Shown: positions 32,801 through 44,800 of the stretch, in pieces
Layout of the letters: every line of letters starts with the position of its first letter
How positions within the stretch are numbered: the stretch's first letter is position 1
NCBI GenBank assembly: GCA_037447655.1
Contig: JBBHKE010002970.1
Coordinates: 1 to 64,000, forward strand
Direction of reading: 5' to 3'
Source: Zygnema cylindricum
Lineage: Eukaryota; Streptophyta; Zygnematophyceae; Zygnematales; Zygnemataceae
Length of the DNA: 64,000 nucleotides
The notes under the pieces: generated by a model
Told to the model about the DNA's origin: nothing
Databases searched by the model: none
Seen by the model: the letters and a program-made list of their open reading frames with translations, nothing else
Position numbers and translations under genes: made by a program

Positions 32801-35800
32801 ATCAACAAACCAATAAGCACCCTGCCCAAGTCCAACATAGCTACATTCAGTCATTATATCAACAGAATGCATTTAAAAAAAAGATAAATAAGAAAAAAAA
32901 CCATGAAACATTTTGACTAATCCATCCACAACATACAAATTAAAAGATGATGCAGCCATAGTATTATGGCGGTGTATCAATTAATTTTCTACACCCACCC
33001 ACCCTTTTAACTTTTGTTGTGTATATTCATGCACATATATGTTTATGAATTTACATACACGTAATTGTATACAAACACATATATGTAAATATATAACTAT
33101 ATATATTAATACGTATATATACACATGTATTGTTGTACAGGATATTTTTTCCTTTGACATTGTCATTCACTAGAAGCTTAAATAATCAGCTGTTCAATTA
33201 TTTATAAAAAGAGAAAACGCATAATTTGTTGAACAACCACAATTATTTGATGTTTATACAAATCGAGGATATGATTTTAGGCCAGCTGAAGATTCAAGAT
33301 TATGCCAAGTGACAGGTACACAAAAAAAACTTTTAATGATAATTCATACTGACAGTATTGCATGAAATAAATTTACCCTCAATTTGAGTGAATGAGTAAA
33401 GTTGTTTGCAAAAAAAATTGTGGACGTGAAATATTTTGTCCCCAAAAATGTTGTGGCACGTGTTACAACTGGGGAACTGGTTTTTAAGGTGTCACCTGGT
33501 CAAAAGATATGATTTTTCTTTTCCAAATTTAAATGTATACCTTCGTACGGCTGTATTAAGTCGTTTGTCCTATGTTAAGCCTTGTCGTATTCCAGCAATT
33601 TCAATGTTTTAAACATTTTTGCCAAATAGCAAATTAATCTTCCCTCTGTTTTCACCGCTGGTGAGAGTTCTCCTCCCCATTTTCTCTCCTCCACTGCTGT
33701 GGTATGTTTGTTGTCTTTTGAGCTGCTTTTCATTCTCCTCTCCACCGTATTTTTATTTCCTGTACTGTGTTTTGTGATCTCGTTCCTATTTTACAGACTT
33801 AGTTCGTCTTTTTTGCCTTGGTTGAAAAGAAGAAAAATTTTGCTTATGCAACCGCTCGTCATAACGTCGTGGCTACCTATGTTCTTGGTGCTCCTTATGT
33901 CTCCCTAGATCCTCTCGATAACACTGGTTTGGTGACTTTCCACAGTTCAGTCTGTGAGAGCTTCCCTAACGTCGTCGGTGTCAGAATCATCTTTGTTATT
34001 TCTTGTCATGGCATCTACATCTAATTTCTTTGGCTCAGGATTGTCACCTCTAAAAGAGAAAAAGAAAAAGAGGAAGAGTTTGTTGTTGACTTTTTTGGGC
34101 TATTTCTTACATCTTGTGATGCAAATCCGTTTTTGCTTCCCATGCTTCAGGCTTCCGGTTTGCCCTGTTTCTTTTTTTCCAGACTTTTCACGGAAAAAGG
34201 TTTGGTTAATTTTGATTCATCCGGGATTTTCGATTCCTCACTGGAATCTGCATCTGAAGGTGGTGAGGTGGTGATTGTGGCTGTCCTTGATTTGACGGAG
34301 TCAGGCCTTGTTGGTCGTTCGTTGACCTAACTTATTTCTTCTCTCTTGCCTTGATTTCGTTCTTCTATCATTACTATGTTCGCCAATGTTGACATTTATT
34401 GATGATCTATTGCCTGTTTTTCTTGGGTCTTCTAGGAATTGTGCTGAATGTCATCCTTATATGAGCCATGGAGCTGATTTTTCTCTCCTTCAACCGTAAA
34501 TTTATTGTGTACACACCTCAATTCAAGTTATCACTCTCTCCAACGTTCGTCACTTCGGATGGACTCCTCAACTTACGGACCGTAGTTTGGCCTCCTGGTA
34601 AGTCTCTATCTCCGAAATATGTAAGGAACGCCTTTTTACTTTCGAAATTTGTCAAGAACATATTTTTGCTTCTGGTAGGATTTTTTGTGAATTCGTCTTT
34701 ATCAGCTATTGGACTCTGATTCGTTTGGGGTTGCTCTTGTCAACATTGTAGTTTGAAGCACCAGTTGAATTTGGCTATTATATGCTTGATGTGTTGACGT
34801 ACGTAAAACGTGCTGATCAGTACCCGGAATTGTGGTAAAATCCACGATAAAACCTATATAATATTGGACCCACCAGCGTAACATCTGAGCTGGTGGTACA
34901 GTGGTTAGTACATTCACAGCTACAGTGAAAGGTCCCAGGTTCAAATCCTGGCCGGCTCATCAATCCCTTTATTGGGATCATCCATTCTGACCGGCTACCT
35001 CTCAAGGGGGGGTGTTGACGTACGTAAAACGTGCTGATCGATACCCGGAATTGTGGTAAAATCCACGATAAAACCTTTATAATATTGGACCCACCAGCGT
35101 AACATCTGAGCTGGTACATTCACAGCTACAGTGAAAGGTCCCAGGTTCAAATCCTTGCCGGCTCATCAATCCCTTTACTGGGATCATCCATTCTATCCCC
35201 AGATTCTAGGAATCTTAACGCACACCACGGGTATATCCAACTCTTCTCCTTCTTAGGAGTGTTGTTGTGTCGTCATTCTTTAATTCCTTTCATTCTCCTT
35301 GTTTACTTTCAATTGCAATTGTGGAGCTTTCAAAATTCGTTTCACGATGTGACTAGCTGGCTTTGTTAGACTCGAGTTCGAAAATCGCCTCAACAACCTC
35401 ATTCCATTCTCGCGTTTTCGAATCCTTTTACTCCAACTCGGTATTGGGTGGGAAATCTGAATCGTCGTTGAGAAATGTATGCTTTAGTCTCCGCTGTTAG
35501 GTTCATTGTGAAACGACGTCTTAGTTTTGTTGAGCGCCGTACTATAATCTATGTAGTTTGCGTGTGGCTTTGTTTGGCGTGGTGTGTTTAGTTTAGCTGA
35601 AATATAGTTTGGTGTGGTTTTAGAGCGTGGTACTTTAGTAATTTATTTTTGTACGGCGGTCTTATGTTTTCATGGAGTACCGCGTACAGTATGTAGTTTC
35701 GCAGGTACTCTATTTTAATTGGTTCGCACGCGTACCTTTGTACAACGTGCGATAGAGTAGTACCTTGTTTGGTTGGAGCTGGAGTATTTAGGACTTAGTC

Positions 35801-38800
35801 GTTTTCGAACAAGATTATCATTTGTAAGAGGGGAAAAATTCAGGTGAAATATATTCGCCTTTTGCTGGAGTGTTTTTTTCTTGCAGTCTTTTGCTTCCGC
35901 ACTTCATTCAGCCTTTCTTCTACTATTTTGTGGCTCTTTCTTACCAAGTGGTATCGGAGCTAGTGTGCTCATTTAAGTGATCTCAAGGTGGCAAGTCTTG
36001 TTGCCATGGGGGGAAAGAAGAAGAAGTCTACAACAACACCTTCTCATATTGCGGCTCCTAATCCGGATCCACCGGATCTGCCGGATCTAGCCGATTCATC
36101 TCCAGATCAGAGTGAGTGTCAAAGACTTCATCTTTGCAAGAGAGGATATTGAAGTGGCTTCTCCCTCCAACCCACTTCCAAAAGAAGAAGAGAAACAAAT
36201 TTGACCGAAGATCGCCTCAACGAGTTATTTGATGGCTTTCTCACTCTTGTAGATCAATGGATCTCGGATGCAAATCGAAAAGGGAAATTCAAGGTGGAGG
36301 AGGATCTGATCTTGGTTTCTATGGAGGTGGCTTCGGATGGAGGGGTCGAGAATGATGATGCTTTGAGGGAGATTCTCGCAAGGGGAAGTTTGTGATCGAG
36401 AACGACTCGGATCCAAAATATGAATCCGATGATGAGTTACCGATCCCTTTGATGCTGGGGAAGATCGTCCTTTTCAACGGATCTAACTATCAAATTTGGA
36501 AGAAATACATCAAAGCTCAACATATCATCTGTCACCTTTGGAAGATCGTGAATGGGGAGGAGAAAATGCCGATTGACGATCCGAAGGCTCGCCTCTTTTG
36601 GAAGAAGAAAAATCATGCCGCCATCACCGGCCTCATGCAATCGTGTACCGCTTCGGTGCATGATCATTTTCTTACCCGAGATACGGCGCATGAGTGTTGG
36701 AAAGCGCTCGAAGGTCAATTTGAGAAGGGACTCCAAAATAAGGGACAATATGCTTACACAAACTTTATTCAATTTAAAATAAAGTCTAACGAATCGATCG
36801 ATGATGCTATCAAGCGATATAATATTATTGTGGAGCAACTCTCGAATAACGGCTGGATTATCATCGAGGAGGATAAAGTGATCGGTCTCATCAATGCTTT
36901 ACCCGATAATCTTACGTACCTCAAAGAGATTCTTTGGGAGCAAACGAATCCGAGTTATGAATTTATTTTGAACTATCTTAAGACCACCGAGAGAAATCGC
37001 GGAGGTCTTCCTAAAGTTTCGGCCTCGGGTGGATCTTTGAACGAATCCTCCCACGAACCCGCGGATCTAAATTATCTCCGTGGAAGAAGAGGGGGGAGGG
37101 GAAGAGGAAGTGGATTTAGGGCAAGGGGGAGAAGCATCAAAAGGAGGGAAAACTTTCCCGGTCAACCTCCTTTCGAAGACCAGCCTATTTTACATGCTTT
37201 CGATGCAACAAGGCCGGTCATATGTCCTCCTCATGCCCGGATAACGAGAAGCAATGTCATTATTGCGGGAAATGGGGACACATTAGTCCCCTATGCTAAG
37301 CAAAAGCCGACGACAGCGGCAGCCGCGGCGGCAGCAGTGGCAGATTTGGTGGACGTGGCGGTGGCTGATTTGGTGGAGGGGGGTGCGGTGGACGTGGTGG
37401 TCCATTCGGCGGCCATGGCCACTTCGTTGGTGAGCGTGAGATTGAAGAGAGGGATGAAGGACCACTGATTACTTTTTCCCTCCTAAGTGTGACAGACGCA
37501 TATACGTCAACCGAAACACAAAGCGACAAGGAGTGGATTGTTGACTCTGGCGCTTCGCATCACGTATGTACGGACGACACACTTTTCGACGAAATGCGCG
37601 CCTTAACTGTATCGAAAAGAATTACGGTCGCAAGTGGTCAGATTAATTCCGTCGATACAGTTGGTACCATACGACTTGATATCCAAATGGATCTAGGCGA
37701 ATCTTCGAGATCCAACTTTTGAACGTACTTTATATTTCGGGTAGTCTGCGTGCCACAGATTAGCGAGCTAGCGCAAGCGTGTACGCTTTGGGAGATTCAA
37801 GATTGTCAAATCTGATGGATTTACGATTGCCGAAGGAGAAGTATCTGACGCATTTCAGAGTCGTCTTTTATGGAGGAGACTAAGATCCAAACGTAACGAT
37901 GAAGGCATAATTGGTCAGATCGCCGAAATCAAGGGAGGTCTGACTTTATTGCACCATCGCATGTGTCATACGTCAAAACAAAATCTGAAGCGTATGATAA
38001 AAGCGGGTTGCACGCGCGGCTTAGATCTGACGTCAGGTGAAAAAGTCAACGGCTGTACCGATTGCAGTCAAGGTCCTCAAATGTGATAACTGCATCCTAT
38101 CAAAGACTCTGACTTTCAGTCAACTCATCCACTTTGAAAAAGTACACGTGGATCTATGTGTTGACGTTAAACCTGAGAGTTTAGGAGGAAATAAATATAT
38201 AATGGTAATTGTGGATGATTATTCAAGGTTCACATGGGTATACCTTCTTAAAAATAAATTTGACGCATTTGCAAAATTTGAGGAGTAGCATGTCATGGCC
38301 GAACGAGAATGTGAAAGAAAATTAAAGGCGGTTCAATCACATAATGGCAGAGAATTTAAGGCGTTTGGTTCTTATTGTAAGAAATGGGGGATTAAGCAAG
38401 AGTTTACGGTATCTCACTCATCAAAATCGAACGGCATCGCCGAACGCAAAAATATAACTCTCCAAGAAATGGTTCGCGTGATAATTCACGGATCGGGACG
38501 AAAAGAGTATTTGTGGGAAGATGCGATCTTAACGGCTAATTATATTTGCAATCGCCGACTTACCTCTATTTCGGGCGATAAGACTCTTTATGAACTTTGG
38601 AACGGTTGAAAGCCCGCATTACACCATTTACAAATTTGGGGATGAGTGCGACGGTGTACATCAAATCGGTGAAGCGACGAGGTAAATTTTCTTCTCGTAG
38701 TTGGTCGGGAATATTTGTCGGGTATTGCTCCAAAGAGAGCTTATACTGTATTTATGATACGATTCGTCATGTAATTGAAGAGAGTCGTAATGTGAATTTC

Positions 38801-41800
38801 CATGAGGATCTTAAATTTGCTATTTCTCGTTCCGAAGATCTCTCTACTAATCATAATTTTCTTGAAGTCAATGAATCTCTCTCTTTTCCTCATCTAGATG
38901 ATTCAATTCCTAACCAAGCTCATTCCTATATATATCCATAATAACATACTAAGAATTAATTAATCGTAAGCGTACACCTGAAAGTCAAGCAATCGTAAGC
39001 GTACACTTGTCTGCATAAACGACAAATAAAGACACACAAATTAAACTGTCTAAACCCTAAATGATCACGTAAATAAAACCTGTCATATTCAACACTAATT
39101 TATTAATACGCAAAAGACAAAACATTGTTGCTCCAAATATTTACACCGACGCGTCCGCAAAATACGCGTCATAAACGACAACTTGCTTAGTCACTCGTAG
39201 ATAAATCCACGTAGTGAACCGACATCGCATATGTACGGTCCACCTAATAATACGTCATTAAAGATAATGAGATCCCTTGAAAATATCGGCGGACGCCATC
39301 CGCCTTCCACGTGTACCACGAATCACTTGTCAAACAATCCGGGACGTCCAAAAATAAATATCGTGTGATTGACGCGATTTCGCGTCACCACTACATAAAA
39401 AATCTCGGCGGCCTATATCCGCCGTCCGTCGCTCTTAATCGGCACCCTTGATGTCGCGCCGCGTGGTCATGAAAATCCACTTGTCGAAATCTCGTCAAAC
39501 CATCCAAATTAGTCCGTACCGTTACTACGTACTTCGCCATAAATGCCGCTGACCAAATAAAAGTACAACTGTCCAAAATTGATACGCCGTACCGGCGGCG
39601 TCCTTTTCATTAATGTGTCTGTCGCATTATATTTCGTACGACCAACGTACATTTTCAAACACTTCGAATATTTCAATGTCGGATCGCTTCGCGATCCGCC
39701 GTCCATTTCTATTACGCATTCCGCGCCACTTAATTTGTCATTTACGTCACTTTAAATTCATCCGTACAATTACCCCCCAAATCCACAAATCTATTCGAAC
39801 CTCCACACTACATCGCGTAAATGCGCACGCACGCGAACACGCGCACGCACGAAACGCTCCGTACGCACGAAACTAAGTTTTCAAAAACAACAAAGTGCAG
39901 GTATACAAAAAAAACTTTTAATGATAATTCATACTGACAGTATTGCATGAAATAAATTTACCCTCAGTTTGAGTGAATGAGTAAAGTTGTTTGCAAAAAA
40001 AATTGTGGACGTGAAATATTTTGTCCCCGAAAATGTTGTGGCACGTGTTACAAATGGGGAACTGGTTTTTAAGGTGTCACCTGGTCAAAAGATATGATTT
40101 TTCTTTTCCAAATATAAATGTATAACTTCGAACGGCTGTATTAAGTCGTTGTCCTATGTTAAGCCTTGTCGTATTCCAGCAATTTCAATGTTTTAAACAT
40201 TTTTGCCAATATAGCAAATTAATCTTCCTCAATCAAATTTGTACGATCTGATGGAGTTACGATCGGTGAGGGAGAACTGTCTGACGCATTCCATAGTAGT
40301 CTTTTATGGAAGCGTCCAAAGTCGAAACGTCATGATGACGGCATCATTGGACAGATCGCCGAAATCAAGGGAGATCTGACACTTACGCACCATCGAATGT
40401 GCCATAAGTCACAGCAAAATCTGAAACGTATGATTAAAACCGGTTGCACGCGCGGCTTAGATTTGACGTGAGGAGAGAAAGCCAACGGCTGTGACGGCTG
40501 TAGTCAAAGGCGTCAAATCCGCAAACCCCATCCCACTAAAGACACAATTTTCCGGTCAACTCATCCACTTGAAAAAGTACACGTGGATCTTTGTGGTGAC
40601 GTCAAACCTGAAAGTTTCAGGGGGGAATAAATATATAATGGTTATTGTCGACGACTACTCAAGGTTTACTTGGGTATACTTACTTAAACATAAATCCGAC
40701 GCATCCACTATATTTGAGGAGTGGCATGTAATGGCCGAGCGACAATGGGAGCGAAAGTTAAAGGCGGTTCGATCTGATAACGGCGGGGAGTTTAAGGCAT
40801 TTGATTCCTTATTATAAGAAACGGGGGATTAAGCAAGAGTTTACGCATCCTACTCACCGGAATCGAACGGCATCGCCGAGAGCAAAAATGTAACTCTTCA
40901 AGAAATGGTGCGCTCGATGATTCACAGATCGGGAAGAAAGGAGTTTTTATGGGGAGATGCAATTTTAACCCCGAATTACATTTGTAATCGTCGACTTACT
41001 TCTATTTCGGGCGATAAGACTCCTCACGAACTTTGGTATGGTCGAAAACCCACATTATATTATTTGCGAATTTGGGGATGTCGTGCGACGGTGTACATCG
41101 AATCGGTAAAACGACGAGGTAAATTTTATTCTCATAGTTGGTCGGGAATTTTTGTTGGATATAGCTCCAAGGGGAGTTTATACCGAGTTTATGATCCGAT
41201 CCGTCATGTAATTGAAGAGAGTCATAATGTCAATTTTCATGAGGATCTCAAAGTTGCTATTCCTCGTTCCGAAAAAATCCTCTTCTAATCATGATTTTCT
41301 TGAAGTGAATGAATCTGTCTCTTTTCCTCACCTCGATGAGTCGGATTCCGAAAATGAGGCGGATCGGGTCGTCAATATTAAGAGGGGGAAAGCTAATTCC
41401 GAAATTCATCCGGAATTAATTAATTTTGACGAGATCCGAAGTGGAAAATCTCGAATGTCTTCGGACATTCATCGATCTAAAAGCTCTAAATCTCCGAGTG
41501 TTTCTTTCTACGAGGAAGAACCCGAAATTGAAAAATCCGCAAATGAAAAAGAAAATTAAATTCCATTGAGAAGGAGTCAACGTGAGACAAGGGGGAAGAA
41601 ACCGGATCGGTTGTCATTTGATCGCAAATGGGGAAATGTCAAAAATTCCAACTACTTTATTTCGGCCGCCTCGGAGGAGGCGTTTATTTTGTAGCAATCA
41701 TTGATCAAGAATATGCCCGGCGATCCCCAATCTTACGCCGAGGCACGGTGTTCTATGGATTGGGAGGAGAAATGGAAACAGGCGTGGGAGAGAGAATTGA

Positions 41801-44800
41801 AATCAATCATCAATAATAAAACTTATGAGGAGGTGAGTCTTCCGGAGGGAAAGAAGGCAATTGATGCTAAATGGATATTTAAAACAAAATTGGTGCTACG
41901 GGGGAGATAATAAAATATAAGGCTAGATTGGTTTGTAAAGGTTTTCAACAAGTAGAGGGGGTTGATTACTCGGAAATTTATGCACCGGTTGTTAAGTTTG
42001 ATTCTTTGAGAATGTTAATTGCTATTGCGGCCGCGGGGAATAAACATATACATCAAATGGATGTAGAAACGACCTTTTTGAATGGAGAGTTAGAAGAGGA
42101 GGTTTATATGAAGGTGCCTGAGGGAGTGCCGTAAAAGGGAGGAAGAGTATGGCGCTTGAGAAAATCCTTATACGGATTAAAACAGGCGTCCAGGACATGG
42201 TACCTTCGTCTTCATAAGGTACTTACTAATTATGGTTTTGTTCGTACAATTTCGGATTCCGTAGTTTACGTGAAAGGAGAGGGAAAGGACCAAATTATTT
42301 TTTTTGTGTATTTACGATGACTTTCCAATGATTAGTGATATGTTGTCTGTTATTAATAAGTTAAAAGAGTACCTTAGCATTCATTTTAAAGTAGCAGATC
42401 TTAGAGAAAGTGCATTTTTGGGATAAAAGTCATACGGTCCAGCAAGAATGTAATTAAATTAAGGCAAGCTCAGTACTGTAGAGAGGTCTTGACCAGATTT
42501 GATATGATTGGAGTGAAATATGTCTCAACGCCATTAGATCCAAAAGTATAGTACAGAAGGTACGAAGAGGAAGAAAATGTGTCAGTACCATACCATGAAG
42601 TGGTTGGTAGCTTAATGTATTTGAGCGTAGGTACACGTCCGGATATTGCGGCGGCAGTCTGTGTCGTTAGTCGTTAGTGTAATGCTCCAAAAAAGAATCA
42701 TTGGGAGGCAGTAAAACAAATACTTCCATATTTGGTTGGTACAATCGATTTCGGCTTGGTATATACTTCCAAACGAGACTCTTTGCAGTGTATCGGTTAC
42801 TGCGACGCAGATTGGAGAAGAGATTGAGGAGAAGATTTCGACAGTGGAAAATCCACATCAGGATACGCTTTCATTTTGGACGACGCGACGGTTTCTTGGA
42901 GTTCGCGGCCTCAACCTACGGTTGCGCTAAGTTCCACGGAGTTCGAATACATGGCAGCGTGTAATATTGCAAAGGCTTCTGTATGGATCAAGGAGATGCT
43001 CGGTGAGCTGGGTGTTTTGATAGGCTGTCTGCAGATTTTCACTAACACCATGAGCTCGATGGCGCTTGTGAAAAATCTGGTCTTTCACAAGCGGACAAAA
43101 CAAATCCGGATCTAGTGGCACTTTGTATGAGATTTGGTTGCAGGGAAGGAAATTGAGTTTTTAAATCACTAGATTTAGGGGGTATTTTCTACGTCTGAAT
43201 AGATTAAGCAAAAGCGCTGGTAGTGTGCCTCCACTTTCTGTCTCCAGCCCCCATACTTGTTGTAGTCACTGAAGGTGAGAGAGAGTTGTGGAGCCATGGC
43301 TAGTCACACTTAACAAAATGGTTGAGTCCGGCAGGACTCGAACCTTCGACCGGCAGTGCGAGGCATAGCCGTCAGCTCTAACCGGTCTGTCGTAGAAGTT
43401 AGTTAGAGTATATAGGGTTTGATTGTTATTTAAACATTGCTAAGGAACCTCTATCTGATTAACGAAATTAGAGATAACAAGCATAGAGACTAGTTGTAAT
43501 ATAGTGCGAACAAAAACCTGCATGAAAAAAATGTACCGAACATTGGATTTAACGGCTAATATTAAAAGCCGGTCTAGATCCGATGGCATGCACCATCGCC
43601 GAGATCCGTGAATGGCCGCTTTGGCGGTTTTCGGGCGTGACATGACCCGGCGCCATGTGGCACGATAAAATTGGGAAGCGAGAATCTCGGAGGGCATGAG
43701 AACAAGTCTGGAGGAGACAGACATCCACTCCATGGCCTTGTCGTACACAGGCCGTATAGAAAGGACATCGGCCATAGTACCTTTCTGTACTATACAGTTC
43801 TCTGATTGGTTCGTACATCAGTAGATAGGGGTTGTGAGAGGGGTTTAGGACTTAGAGGATTGAGGAGGTAGCCGCCTCTCTCCCAATGAGTTCATATATG
43901 GTGGCATCCTTGCCACTTGCTAACTAATCGCCTGGTTGGGCATTTTCACTGATTCTTTTTGTTGTGGGCTCAGGGGAGTCTAGACTGGGGTGCAGTCACA
44001 TTTTCTATTTGCCTGCTTGGGTAGCGGTGGTCTTAGTTGAAGAAAGGGTTAGTCAAAAACTATCTAGAGGCTTCCTGAATTCTGTAGTCCAATGGGTGAC
44101 ATAGAATTACACTTTGTCTACCTCTTATGACCTTGTCACTTGTGTGACTAAGCCCTTCTTAGAATTCTCTCCACAAAATATTGTGTGTCTTATCTTCGAG
44201 CCTTGATCTCCCACCACATTTTGATCTCTTGTTGACTTCATTGTCTTGAAAGCATTTGCAATAAGTGCTCTATTTTGCATTGAAGACGCGATTCTCAGAT
44301 TCTTTTTCTCAAAGGCCATTCTAGCTCAACAAGCCTATGATAAGCTTCTGATACAAGCGCTATAGCCGCCCTCCTCGACCTTCTCATTACCATTTCATTT
44401 TTCCTTTTTTTATGCCCCTTCATTCTCCCTTTCGGAACAGTCACTGTCATTGAAATTGGAGCTCGGTTCCTCCTTGGTTTGCTTCTCCTCTTGCCTTCAT
44501 TTCTTTTTGTTTTATTCAAAAAAAACGCAGTTAGTGTTCAAGCATGTCGTTTATAACGTTATCAAATTCGGCACCAGTGCCACCTACCTTATCCTTTCCA
44601 AAAGGGATGGGAGTAATTCCTTAGAAGTTAGGGACGAATCTTTCTTCACGAAAGTTGAGGTATTTTTCACTAAGCTCCTCGGACGGTACTCTGGAGGAGA
44701 TGGGCTTTTTGGAGGAGATGGGCTTTTTTAAGGCTCTTGTAAGCCTCGAGGCGGCGAATGACGAGAACATGTTTTGCTTCTTCCTCCCTATCGCTTTCAT

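Larger units (their letters stand above)
34792..35217 (+). mobile_element. TRIM-B: two short LTRs with tRNA-like inserts
   Basis: TGTTGACGTACGTAAAACG occurs at 34792 and 35013. Each LTR (about 200 bp) carries the tRNA-like segment. Between them lies a 25-bp remnant ending in the purine tract CTCTCAAGGGGGGG; the primer site has been lost. Related to TRIM-A by its overall plan and its tRNA-like core, but with a different LTR start. Confidence 0.82.

Noticed and set aside
43281-43400. tRNA gene on the - strand
   Set aside because: A- and B-box-like words are present, but acceptor and T stems do not pair; kept only as a tRNA-derived fragment.
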